Positions 1-10,031 of a stretch of DNA of 47,508 nucleotides are shown one piece after another; positions within the stretch are counted from its first letter, which is position 1; each line of letters starts with the position of its first letter. The position numbers were made by a program, and so were the translations under genes. The notes under the pieces are model-generated. The model was not told the DNA's origin, made no database searches, and was given only the letters and a program-made list of their open reading frames with translations. Source of the DNA: Chromera velia (taxonomy: Eukaryota; Sar; Chromeraceae); assembly GCA_018398765.1 (NCBI GenBank), contig JAHBMJ010005784.1:5945-53452 (forward strand), written 5' to 3'.

Positions 1-1990
1 TTCTTTGCAGACAGAGAAGGGCAGAGACCCCCCTCTTTGTGCAGCTTCATTTTTTGCAGACAGAGAAGGGAAGACACCCCTCTCTCTGTACATCTTTATT
101 CTTTGCAGACAAAGAAGGGCAGGACCTCTCTCTCTGTACATTTCTCTTCTTTGCAGACAGAGAAGGGTAGAGACCCCTCTCCCTGTGCACCCTCATTCTT
201 TGCAGACAGAGAAGGGCAGAGACCCCTCTCTCTGTACATCTTCATTTTTTGCAAACAGAGATCGAAGGCCAAAGAACCCTCTTTCTGTGCATCTTTCTTC
301 TTTGCAGACAGAGAAGGGCAGGACCCTCTCTCTGTACATCTTTCTTCTCAGCAGACAGAGAAGCCTTAGGGCAGAGACCCCTCCCTTTGTGCAGCTTCAT
401 TCTTTGCAGACAGAGAAGGACAGGACCCTCTCTCTGTACATCTTTCTTCCTTGCAAACAGAGAAGGGCAGAGACCCCTCTCTTTGTGCAGCTTCATTCTT
501 TGCAGACAGAGAAGGGCAGAGACCCCATTCTCTGTACATCTTTCTTCTTTGCAGACAAAAAAGGGCAGGACCTCTCTCTCTGTACATTTCTCTTCTTTGC
601 AGACAGAGAAGGGTAGAGACCCCTCTCTCTGTGCATCCTCATTCTTTGCAGACAGAGAAGGGCAGGACCCCTCTCTCTGTACACCTTCATTCTTTGCAGA
701 CACAGAAGGTCAGAAATCCCTCTTTCTATGTATCTTTTCATTCTTTGCGCAAACAGAGAAGGAAGACGCCTCTCTCTGTGCATTCTCATTCTTTGCAAAC
801 AAACAAGGGCAGAGATCCCACTCTCTGGGCATTTTTTCATTCTTTGCAGACAGAGAAGGGCAAACACCCCTCTCTCTGTGCATCTTTCTTCTTTATAGAC
901 AAAGAAGGGCAGAGACACCTCTCTCTGTACATCATTCTTCTTTGCAGACGAGAAGAGCACAGGCACCTCTCTCTGTATATCTTTCTTCTTTGCAGATAGA
1001 GATCGAAGGTCAAAGATCCCTCTCTCTGTGTATCTTTCTTCTTTGCAGACAGAGAAGTCCAACATTCCTCTCTCTGTACATCTTTCTTCTTTACAGACAG
1101 AGAAGCGCAGGACCCCTCTCTCTCTACATCATTCTTCTTTGCAGACAAAGAAGGGCAGAGACACCTCTCTCTGTACATCCTTCTTCTTTGCAGACAGAGA
1201 AGGGCAAAGACCCCTCTCTCTGTACATCTTCGTTTTTTGCAAACAGAGATCGAAGGCTAAAGAACCCTCTTTCTGTGCATCTTTCTTCTTTGCAGACAGA
1301 GAAGGGCAGGACCTTCTCTCTGTACATCTTTCTTCTTTGCAGACAGAGAAGGCCAAAGATCTCTCTCTTTGTATATTTTTCTTCTTTGGCGACAGAAAAG
1401 GGCAGAGACCCCTCTCTCTGTACACCTTTCTTCTTTGTAGACAGATAAGGGCAGGACCATCTCTCTGTACATCTTTCTTCTTCGCAGACAGAGAAGGGCA
1501 GAGACCCCTCTCTCTGTACATCTTTCTTCTTTACAGACAGAGAAGGGCAGGACCCCTCTCTTGGTACATCCTTCTTTGCAGATAGAGAAGGGCAGGACAC
1601 CTCTCTCTGTACATCTTTCTTCTTTGCAGACAGAGAAGGGCAGAGACCTCTCTCTGTACATCTTCATTTGCAGACAGAGAAGGGCAGGACTCCTCTCTCT
1701 GTACATCTTTCTTCTTTGCAGACAGAGAAGGGCAGAGACACTTCTCTCTGTGCATCTTTCTTTTTGCAGACAGAGAAGGGCAGAGACCCCTCTCTCTGTA
1801 CATCTTTCTTCCTTACAGACAAAGAAGGGCAGAGATCGCTCTCTCTCTCTGTACATCTCTTTATTCTGGCAGATAGAGAAGGGCGAGACCCCTGTCTCTG
1901 GGCCGCCGCATCGTTTGCGGAGCTAAAAGGCAGCTGCTGCTGTGTTCAAGCATCCGTTGCAGACAGAGAAAGGCAACGTCTCATAGCGTT
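1..1990. repeat. 49-bp minisatellite array, about 40 units, each an imperfect hairpin
   Basis: Tandem array with a 49-bp period; successive TGCAG landmarks lie at 6, 55 and 104. The unit reads ACAGAGAAGGG, loop CAGAGA, CCCCTCTCTCTGT, then spacer ACATCTTTCTTCTTTGCAG. The two arms pair (seven perfect base pairs, then a mismatch and a wobble), so a transcript would be a string of short hairpins. Variant units lose a few bases or carry an expanded segment (near 248, 1007 and 1245). Because 49 is not a multiple of 3, long open frames exist in several frames on both strands without implying coding. The array decays after about 1860. The window starts inside it. Confidence 0.9.
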
Positions 1991-2370
1991 TGCTCTTTCC
2001 ATGCATCTTTAAAAGGCAGAGGGAATATTCTGGCTCTCCCTGTACTAATTGATCCGTTGCAGACCTGATGGTAGATACGGATCCGGCGTGTTCTTCTGTA
2101 TAGTCAGTAGATCACCATTGAAATAGGACCTCAAAGCTGATCAAAGAGGCAGTGTCCAAAGCAAAAAAAGATGACATAAATTTATTGGTAATAATAAATT
2201 GTTGCATCTTTAGGCACATGCAGTTGCTACATTATAGAATGTTTCAGCTCTATCTGATCCGCTCTAAAATATGAACCAGTAATGGTAAATCATAAACATA
2301 CATGTTTATTGATTAACCAAACTACGTATTACTGTTTCTTGTCTTTTCAGACTGGGGACCCGTCTCAGAC
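1991..2370. other. Spacer without recognisable gene
   Basis: Mixed-composition sequence after the minisatellite. It keeps two degenerate TTGCAGAC landmarks (near 1958 and 2056) that look like eroded array units, then turns AT-rich around 2160-2340. I see no convincing exon or RNA gene. Confidence 0.5.
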
Positions 2371-2567
2371 TGGGGGCCGCTAGATCCCTCGGGTGCGTGC
2401 CTAATGCTGCGTAAGCCAGTGAAACAGCTATACGGCATTAGGTGAAATGTGCCCCCTTGATGCGGCTTAATGGAGTTACCCTTCGTTAAGACGTGAATCT
2501 AGTCGTGTCTACGGGTCTCACAGTCCAAACTAGGAGCGATCGGGATTTTCGCGAAGAAGTTTGAATG
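2371..2567 (+). repeat. Structured-RNA-like repeat, copy 1
   Basis: First of two 197-bp direct copies. It contains three inverted repeats arranged like a multibranched fold: an outer stem CTAGAT (2380-2385) with ATCTAG (2497-2502), an inner stem CCTAATGC (2400-2407) with GCATTAGG (2435-2442), and a second inner stem CTTAATG (2466-2472) with CGTTAAG (2484-2490). Only here the fold continues downstream: GATCGGGATTT (2538-2548) pairs with AAATCACGATC (2616-2626) with one mismatch, enclosing GTTTGAA (2559-2565) and TTCAAAC (2604-2610). Strand is assigned arbitrarily. It may be a non-coding RNA or an RNA-derived repeat; I could not match it to a known family. Confidence 0.6.
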
Positions 2568-3034
2568 GAAGGCGAAGCCTAGCTTGCGGAGCGAAGCCGT
2601 GCGTTCAAACGACGGAAATCACGATCCGATGGGAAATATAGTCCCGGGCCTGGCACGGCCTTTGCGGCACCAACGCGCCAAGCCGGGAACGTCAAATCCA
2701 TCCCGCGCGGGCGAAAAAAAATAGTGGTCGCGGTTTTATCTGCCGCGCGCTTAGAAAAATGTGTGAGTCAGAAAAGATATGTTAAATAGTTGAAGAGGGG
2801 TCAAACGAAGGAGAAAAGATGGTAGTCCATTCTGACAGTTCCGTCGAACGAACCGGAACCCACCCTCCCACCGCTTTAGACAGTGCTTCTCCAATTCGTT
2901 GCTTTAGCTGTAAAGCCGATCGACTGCTCGGGTAGTGAACTTAGTTTACTGGGGAAAGACTATTCCGTACTGGTTTTTCGGGGTGAACGGGGGGGGGAGA
3001 TTGTCGATAAGGGATCTAATCATATGCGGCATAG
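2568..3034. other. Spacer between the two structured repeats
   Basis: Begins with the 3' half of the copy-1 hairpin (to about 2640), followed by GC-rich segments with short palindromes near 2640-2750 and then ordinary sequence. A weak resemblance at 2634-2644 to the S element of group I introns is not supported by a matching partner. No gene seen. Confidence 0.45.
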
Positions 3035-3231
3035 TGGGGGCCGCTAGATCCCTCGGGTGCACGCCTAATGTTGCGTAAGCCAGTGAAACAGCTATACGGC
3101 ATTAGGCGAAATGTGCCTCCTTGATACGGCTTAACGGAGTTACCCTTCGTTAAGACGTGAATCTAGTTGTGTCTATGGGTCCCACAGTCCAAACTAGGAG
3201 CGATCGGGATTTTCGCGAAGAAGTTTGAATG
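3035..3231 (+). repeat. Structured-RNA-like repeat, copy 2
   Basis: Second 197-bp copy, same length and orientation as 2371-2567. Substitutions inside the stems keep pairing: the CCTAATGC arm is CCTAATGT here (still pairs by wobble), CTTAATG becomes CTTAACG (turning a wobble into a Watson-Crick pair), and the T closing the inner stem becomes C. The copy ends abruptly at 3231, where copy 1 continues into a further hairpin. Confidence 0.6.
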
Positions 3232-3721
3232 TATATATGTACGTACATTAATTTATGTACGTGATTGTACGTGCGTACATTTTTATCTGTTTTCTGTTAA
3301 TTAATTGCATGTACATATTGATCATGCGCATGCATGCAGTGATCGCGATGTTTGTACCTTTTCGGAACTCTCACAATCCCCAGCTAGATATGTAGATTGC
3401 AGTCATCTGTTCATTGACTTAGAGACCCCTCCATCGCACTCAGTCTGATCAACGCAGTATAAACGTCGATCTTCACGTCAGGCTGTATTCCCCTCGAATC
3501 GATCTCTTGCATTTGTTGAAACAGAAGCAAGTTGCTGGGCAATCCAACTGTACATTGCAAGTAAGTTCGTGCATGTTGGAAAAGCAGTTTCAAAAAATGT
3601 CCTGAGGGGTGTACTGCGCCGATACTCATATATAGATGCATCATAGTGCTTCTGCGGAGGCTTATCAAAGTCTTGGCTTTTGTACCCTGCCCCATACATA
3701 TATGTACGTATGCAGTGACAG
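3232..3721. other. Spacer with TACGTA-rich palindromic tract
   Basis: 3232-3300 is a run of alternating TATA, GTAC and ACGT palindromes, followed by ordinary sequence. It should contain the upstream exons of the RRM-like gene, but I could not place any with confidence. The open frames on the minus strand at 3411-3776 look fortuitous. Confidence 0.4.
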
Positions 3722-5704
3722 AAAGGATCAGAAGGGTCCCAGTTATCCAACTGGAAGTGGTTCCAAATCTCGACAAAGACGATCAGGTCGTACCACGAGG
3801 AAACTGCTGAAGAAACGAGGGAGCGTCTTGCAGCAGCCCTGGAGCAAAAGATTGACGTGAGTTGATTCCCACAACACTAAGCCTTCATTTGAACATTGCA
3901 GGGTACAAATAAAAGGAGGCGAAAAGCTCAACTTTTTGGTTTCGGCTTGTTTTCTCAATTATACCACTGGTTCGAGCTCCATGCAGTCACGCATGGTAGA
4001 CTTGGATCCTTCATTTTCTGGATGCATGTTTTTTATGCCTCCAGGAACCGAATTACTGTTGTTTTTCGTTTGCATGTCTGTCAGTGTTACTCAAAGATTG
4101 CCCAGCTTTAAACTGATAGAAAAGATGACATGCACAAGAGCGCAGAATACTATATATGTGGATACGAATGGAGAATGGATGCATGAGTGCAGGCGGACGC
4201 TGAGACCACTGGTGCAACGAGAGACAGCCCCAACGGATATGACAAGCAGCAAAGGAACTTCGGCAAACTCTTCGCAAAAGAGGGACTGAAAGCCCCGGGC
4301 CGAAGGAAGACGGTGGGCATAATCTGTGTGCCTGTTGTCGTCTGTCTATCTGGCTGGCACGCCTTCTGTCTACTTATCTCTCTGCCGGTCTCTCCATCTG
4401 TAGTTCACCAGCATTCCTGCCGATTTCTGCCTGCCTGTTGTCTAGTCATAGTGTCTGTATCATGGGTGCGCTTGTATGCTGCTGGGCTGTGATGAGCCCC
4501 CCCCTCGAAATGGTTGGTAGCGGGTTCATCCCCGCACTTCCTGGAGGAGCGTGGGTTGTTCTGCTTCGCTTTGCTCGTGTCTGAGTATACCCGTGTGCTC
4601 TCTGTCCATGCTGCTTCTGTGTGTGGTGAGGCCCCCCCTCGAAATGGTTGGTAGCGGGTTCGTCCCCGCACTTCCCGGAGGAGCGTGGGTTGTTCTGCTT
4701 TGCTTTGCTCGTGTCTAAGTGTACCCGCGTACTCTCTGTCCATGCTGCTTCTGTGTGTGGTGAGGCCCCCCCTCGAAATGGTTGGTAGCGGGTTCGTCCC
4801 CGCACTTCCTGGAGGAGCGTGGGTTGTTCTGCTTCGCTTTGCTCGTGTCTGAGTGTACCCGTGTGCTCTCTGTCCATGCTGCTTCTATATGTGGTGAGGC
4901 CCCTCCTCCAAATGGTTGGTAGCGGGTTCGTCTCCGCACTTCCTGGAGGAGCGTGGGTTGTTCTGCTTCGCTTTGCTCGTATCTGAGTGTACCCGTGTGC
5001 TCTCTGTCCATGCTGCTTCTGTGTGTGGTGAGGTCCCCCCTCGAAATGGTTGGTAGCGGGCTTGTTTGTGTCGATCTGTGACTGTATCTCTGTCGGCCAG
5101 CTCTTCATGCACTGAGATTCTTTGTCTGTGGTCGGTCTGTCTTCCAAGACCCACTGTCGTCTCGAAAGTTGTGGCGGGCTCATACAAATCCCGTCTACCA
5201 GAGCGGCAAGCCCTTTTTTTTCATGTGGTGAATGCAGGACACGAACCCTAGGAAGGTCTCTGTGGTCAAGGACAGCGTGGCTGTGCAGGTGCATCTGAAA
5301 CGATAACTGACAATTGCAATGTGGGTGGTTTTCATCCCCGTACATATACGTGGTATTCATCTGGTAGCGCGTGGAGGATGCTTCTATCGTACGTTGCAAA
5401 CAGATAGGTGATGCAAGTTCCGGAGATGCCTTGTACACATTTTTGTCTATTCTTGCAGATTAAGAAGTTGCCCCTGGACCTCGATAAGAAGAAGCTCAGC
5501 AGCGTGTTTGGACTTCAACTTGAAGATGGTGAAGACCTGATCTTTCCAGGAGGCAAGGACGGAAGATACGCCATCGCAGTGGGTATGAACAAAGAGCATG
5601 CAGAAAAAGTTGCTCGACGTATTGATGGAATGATTTTCGGAGGGAAAAAGCTCCAAGCCAAGGCGAACGTAAAATACAGCGGCACGTCCCTCTCTGCACA
5701 GTGA
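3722..5704 (+). CDS. 3' part of a gene with a C-terminal RRM-like domain (three exons, 5' end unresolved)
   Basis: Three exons join in phase 0: about 3722-3856 (donor GTGAGT), 4193-4312 (donor GTGGGC) and 5459-5704 (after TCTTGCAG; stop TGA 5702-5704). The first encodes a charged helical segment ending AALEQKID, the second a basic linker with GYDKQQRNFGKLF. The last gives 81 residues that fit a whole RNA-recognition fold: beta strand IKKLPL, helix KKKLSSVF, strand GRYAIAVGM, helix EHAEKVARRIDG and a final strand KLQAKANV. The assignment rests on fold pattern, not on canonical aromatic RNP motifs, so binding to RNA is an inference. In the first exon an in-frame TGA at 3716-3718 forces entry after it, and another frame of that exon also looks protein-like, so a frameshift or mis-set boundary is possible. 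The last intron (4313-5458) holds a satellite. Confidence 0.5.
4480..5060. repeat. 134-bp tandem satellite inside an intron
   Basis: Landmark GAAATGGTTGG recurs at 4507, 4641, 4775, 4909 (variant) and 5043, an exact 134-bp spacing. Each full unit has a small hairpin in which GCGGG pairs with CCCGC around TTCGTC or TTCATC, resembling a tRNA T-arm without the rest of a tRNA. The array lies wholly within the last intron of the RRM-like gene. Long minus-strand open frames across it are a by-product of the repeat. Confidence 0.88.
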
Positions 5705-6560
5705 CGATGATGCCGGTGTTAGAGACATTTGTTATGAACTAACGTGAAGCTCTTCATAACACCAGAGAGAAATGCGCGCACCAGGTGGCCATGGCCACTG
5801 AGATTGATGCCCCTCCGGTCGACAGAAGTCCAAACATGTCAATCTATGCACGTCCATGCACGCCGATGGAAGCAAAAACAAAATCGATCACAAAGAATGG
5901 TTTGTCGATCATGATTTGAGATAAAAGTTTGAGTTGAGTCACTTCAATGAAAAAAGCTAGGAAGGAAGCTCAAAAAACGCAACAGACACACTATTTGGTG
6001 TATTTTGAGTTAAACTCACATTATTTTATAGGAGATTTTCACTTTTATACCCTATAGAGTCTAGCTTATACAGGACTAGCATACAACTGGAATGATTAAA
6101 AAAAAACAGAATATTTAGAATCTAGTTTAGAATAGACATCGGCCGATTTTTTTTGTTGTTGTTGTCTGAGGTCATCTTTGACTACTAAACATATCTAGTT
6201 ATAAACGTGTAAATCACGTTTAGTTTAATTGTTCTAGCTCCAGTTATAGTATCAAAAAAAAATATTTTAAATTAAAAAAGAAAAAAAATCTAGAAAAAAT
6301 GTGTACTTCACTTTACATTTTATACTTTAAAAAGAACAAATGTAGACGTTTCAATATATTGACGTTTCCAGATTGTTTTTTATGACTGTGTGCTAGACTG
6401 TGTGTCGCTTACTAGGTGTATAAGATATACTTCAAGTCTCCAATGAAAACAGTGAAAAGTCAGAAAACTTAATGATCGAGTATCAGATTAGCTATAATTG
6501 ACCCGCTCACTGCAAGTAACTTTTATTAAAAATCTATCTATCTGTCTTGTTAACAGATAT
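5705..6560. other. AT-rich intergenic region
   Basis: Downstream of the RRM-like gene the sequence becomes AT-rich with A/T homopolymers and no exon-like frames. It ends in ACAGATAT (6553-6560), the left target duplication of the small element that follows. Confidence 0.6.
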
Positions 6561-6641
6561 CTAGGCGTCGGCTTAAAAAAAAAATATACACAGTCAGAGG
6601 CATTGCCAATCTTTTTTTTTTTTTCTTTAGCCGATGCCTAG
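6561..6641. mobile_element. 81-bp MITE-like element with CTAGGC ends and 8-bp target duplication
   Basis: The left end CTAGGCGTCGGCT and right end AGCCGATGCCTAG are inverted (12 of 13 pairs), bracketing an A-tract and a T-tract. The exact 8-bp duplication ACAGATAT lies directly outside both ends (6553-6560 and 6642-6649). It has no coding capacity. The same end sequence occurs on the larger element at 10032-11449. An 8-bp duplication fits hAT-type or related DNA transposition; the superfamily is inferred. Confidence 0.75.
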
Positions 6642-7149
6642 ACAGATATGTGAAGAAATATCAAGAAAAAACAAAACCTTCCCCCTTCTCTTGTTTACAT
6701 GTATGACTGCATAAGAAAGAGAGGGCTGGAGAGCTATAGAGACAGGGTTGTTAAGTACCGTATCTTTCGGTAATTCGGTACTTTAAGGGGGGGTTGGTTC
6801 CGTTTTTCGGTACCGGTGCTTTTGGTACCTTGAAAAGTTTGCTTAAAGTAGGCTTTATAACGTTAAAATAGCTGGATTCTGTTTTTTTACTAAAAATCAA
6901 CTTACTTAAAGTTCAATTTTATCTAACAGTGAGTCAAAAACGATAGAAAAAAACTTAAAAAATCAACATCGTGCCGTGTGGGCCGGCACTGGCCTGCCTC
7001 GCTCTGCCTTACAGTGTAACTCGCTGCTGGGCCCACTTTGGCTCTCTTAATTTCTAAAGTTTTGACTCCAGAATAGCCAGTTTTTACCGGTGACAAAAAC
7101 ACCAAAAAAGGACCGAAAACAACGAAAAAAAAAATGAAATTGAGGGTTG

Positions 7150-7599
7150 TGCTTTGTCCCTCCTGTCCGGCCACCTTATGGCGTCTAGACAGAAGGTAAA
7201 GCCAGGACAAGAACCTTAGGGAAACTCTAGAGAAGGAACATGAGCAACACTTAGTCAGGCAACAGTTTACAGCAGGATTGGCTCTAGAGCGATCTAGAAT
7301 TCCAATCAACTGGATTCATTCTATCATTGTACAGTTTCTACTCATTCCTCTCTCTCAGACTCTTAGGAGCTCTCGATCTATGCCAAACAGACATCAGACT
7401 CAAACGATGCTATCCGTTGCTCGAGTGACATGTTGCATGCTTAAATACGAAGGTCAGACTCGATTTCAACGACTTTGATCGACGCGTACGACATGTATGA
7501 AGCAAAGCGCGGCGGTGGAATGTGGCGTGGCACGCTGGCTCACTTAGTCACGGCGCATACGAAGGCTTAAAGGGCGGCGCCATAGGGTAGGACTCTACA
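7150..7599. repeat. Left direct repeat (putative 5' LTR)
   Basis: 450-bp repeat starting TGCTTTG and ending CTACA, paired with 9185-9634. It contains a 66-codon open frame (7278-7478) also open in the other copy, but the frame has no recognisable domain. Confidence 0.7.
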
Positions 7600-8339
7600 G
7601 ATCCCCCCCGGCCACGGACAAGAAAATCGCATCCTCGTGATCAACAAATAAAAAGACCGAGCATGCGCTTCAATGCTCAAAATAAATCTCATCCATTGGC
7701 AAGTCACCGTAGATGCTGTTAGAACTCCGAAAACTCCATCTCGATGGCATCTATGTTAAAATATTCAAGGGCCGGGGCGCCACGTGAATTAGAACGATCT
7801 CAAAGCGCCACGATGTGTGAGGTGTGCTCGCAAGTCCAAGATCACCCAGACGTAGGTATGCGACGCAGATACTGGTGGCACCAATAAGAGCACTCGTCCA
7901 CCATATATGTATATCGTCGACCGGAAGACTCGATCGGAGTTATAGGTTCCCAGCACCAGCTAGTTCAGGAGTATGGCGGCCAACGTGTGCATCCAACTTG
8001 GCGTCATCGAATTGTTAACAGCTGCAAAGGGATAAAGAGAAAAGAAAAGGGTGCAGCTACACACTGCTCCACTCATGGCTTCCTGAAAGCTTGTTTGTAT
8101 GTCGGCCATCCTCGTTCTCACTAAGCTACCGTGCCAAACCAAGTAACTTCAGAACACTCTGTCATGACCTCACTCCTCGAGGTGCATTGCTCTGATTGTT
8201 CGATCGTTTACTTCATGAGCAGCCATCACCAGCTTCAAATCCTTCCACCTTCTCACTGTCAGTCGAGAGGAACGGTGCAACCGGGACATATCGACCCATC
8301 ATAGGGCAACCCGGCCACGCGGCAGCAGTCACACACTTG

Positions 8340-9090
8340 ACTTTTCGTACTTCAGGCCTGCCGTTCCCTCAGGGGCATCAAATACATCCAATGCCTCCTG
8401 GCTCAACATCAAGATCGAAAGTGCAAGTCTTTCGGCTTTGGACAGCGTGTTACTTTGCAGCAGAAAGAACTCTCTCAGCTCTGCTCTTTTGGAGGGAATT
8501 CCCGACGACTTCATGTGCATGTGTACACAATGGATGGAGTGGTTGTAGGGTCGTGGCACACTCAGCCTCCTGCTAAGCGCCCATACCTTTCGTATCATTT
8601 CAATACAAATTTAAAGGATTATCGCACAAAGGTGCCAACCACCGTGAATAAGCGCACACACCACCTGACAGAGTCAGACCACATGCGGACAGTCGTTCAT
8701 ATACAGACACGCATGCAGCAAACAGCAGAGTCAACGCCGGATATGCACACGTCGGTTCCGATCGATCAGGTACAGAACTAGTCATACACTCACAGAACAG
8801 CAAGTAAAAAAAGCAATCTACTGGCCGTTTCATTTGTGATACACTTGTAGAAGGCAATCTCCGTGAGATGGAGTCACTCCAAAGTTTAAGCAACACCAAG
8901 CAACATCTCCACGATCGGTTTCATGCAGAGGTCTCCGATCCACTTCTCCAATCAGGAACGCCACGGTGACCCCGAGTTCCCAGTCCACCACGATGATCTC
9001 AAAAAGAGGGCTCCGGGCAGCTTGGGACGCAAGGGGACGCTGAATTCCCCTACTCACAGTCTTTGCCTGACCGTACCCGTATCGTTGCAA
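8340..9090 (-). pseudogene. Possible captured gene fragment (minus strand)
   Basis: Within the LTR-like element two minus-strand stretches read like protein. About 8850-9060 includes FEIIVVDWELGVTVAFLIGE and FGVTPSHGDCLLQVY. About 8340-8540 includes RAELREFFLLQSNTLSKAER and ALDVFDAPEGTAGLKYEK, and is followed by GTCAAG, which fits the donor style of the host genes. No domain recognised. This may be a host gene fragment carried by the element, or chance. Confidence 0.3.
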
Positions 9091-9184
9091 TCGGTTTCCA
9101 ACTGTTGCACAAAGAGATAGATCTGATCTCTATCATAGAAGGTATACGAAAGTCGACACTCATCGAGCTGAGCGTTCACTACAA

Positions 9185-9634
9185 TGCTTTGTCCCTCCTG
9201 TCCGGCCACCTTATGGCGTCTAGACAGAAGGTAAAGCAAGGACAAAAACCTTAGAGAAACTCTAGAGAAGGAACATGAGCAACACTTAGTCAGGCAACAG
9301 TTTATAGCAGGTTTGGCTCTAGAGCGATCTGGAATTCCAATCAACTGGGTTCATTCTATTATTGTACAGTTTCTACTTATTCCTCTCTCTCAGACTCTTA
9401 GGAGCTCTCGATCTATGCCAAACAGACATCAGACTCAAACGATGCTATCCGTTGCTCGAGTGACATGTTGCACACTTAAATACGAAGGTCAGACTCGATT
9501 TCAACGACTTTGATCGACGTGTGCGACATGTACGAAGCAAAGCGCGGCGGCGGAATGTGGCATGGCACGCTGGCTCACTTAGTCACGGCGCATACGAAGG
9601 CTTAAAAGGCGGTACCATAGGGTAGGACTCCACA
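9185..9634. repeat. Right direct repeat (putative 3' LTR)
   Basis: 450-bp partner of 7150-7599, same orientation and length. It lies 49 bp inside the right end of the surrounding hAT-like element. Confidence 0.7.
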
Positions 9635-9691
9635 GTTGGTTCTGTTTTTTGGTACTTATAGTTATCGGTGATTAACAACCTTATATAGAGA

Positions 9692-9786
9692 GAAGTCAGA
9701 ATCCCTTCTCTTGCTAGTTCTCTTACATGTTTTTCTATTAGACTGTTACTAATTTCACCAAAAAAAAGAAGGGAACTCTTATATAG

Positions 9787-9817
<31 letters not shown>

Positions 9818-10016
9818 GTCTAGAGAAAAGTCAGTGTCCCTTCTCTTGTTTACTCGTTAAAACCTAAGGCCCGGTTTGATTAAGAAAGAGGGGGAGAGAG
9901 AGAGCCTGAAAGCGATGTCACTTCTTTATAGTTACTAGTTATGTGGGGGTTCACTTATGATTTTATAGTTGATTTTTAAATTTTATTTTTACAGCTAGAA
10001 GCTTAAATTTTGGCTA
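9692..10016. other. AT-rich spacer with GA microsatellite
   Basis: Contains a GA tract near 9786-9815 and a CCCTTCTCTTG sequence (near 9701 and 9838) also found at 6681, suggesting remnants of a dispersed repeat. No exon-like sequence. Confidence 0.5.
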
Positions 10017-10031
10017 TATATAAGCTAGGCT

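Larger units (their letters stand above)
7150..9634. mobile_element. LTR-like element with two 450-bp direct repeats
   Basis: Two 450-bp direct repeats, 7150-7599 and 9185-9634, match at roughly 95% by eye; most differences are transitions. Each begins TG and ends CA, and GTTG lies directly outside both (7146-7149 and 9635-9638), as expected of an LTR element with a 4-bp duplication. The 1,585-bp interior shows no gag, protease, reverse transcriptase or integrase, and I see no clear primer-binding site or polypurine tract, so it would be a non-autonomous (TRIM/LARD-like) copy. A tandem duplication is the alternative. Confidence 0.6.
6743..9683. mobile_element. hAT-like MITE interrupted by an LTR-like insertion
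   Basis: The ends are CAGGGTTGTTAAGTACCG on the left and, reverse complemented, TAAGGTTGTTAATCACCG on the right (13 of 18 identical). The exact 8-bp duplication TATAGAGA abuts both ends (6735-6742 and 9684-9691). An 8-bp duplication with a CAGGG-type end is the hallmark of hAT transposons. Removing the nested element at 7150-9634 and one GTTG leaves about 452 bp with no coding capacity, so this is a non-autonomous copy. No transposase is visible. Confidence 0.8.

Noticed and set aside
5-2012. Long open reading frames in several frames on both strands across the minisatellite (up to 399 codons)
   Set aside because: A 49-bp repeat without stops is open in all phases by construction; the frames show only repeat-derived peptides and no splice or start context.
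2630-2650. Possible group I intron S element (AAATATAGTCC)
   Set aside because: I could not find the matching R/P7 partner or the other core elements; a chance match is more likely.
4660-4675. tRNA-like T-arm hairpin (GCGGG / CCCGC)
   Set aside because: No acceptor stem, anticodon arm or A-box in the expected positions, so not a tRNA gene.
4405-5438. Minus-strand open frame of 330 codons over the 134-bp satellite
   Set aside because: It is a product of the tandem repeat inside an intron of the plus-strand RRM-like gene.
7278-7478. 66-codon open frame conserved at 9313-9513
   Set aside because: It is conserved because both lie in the 450-bp direct repeats; substitutions do not favour silent sites and no domain is seen.
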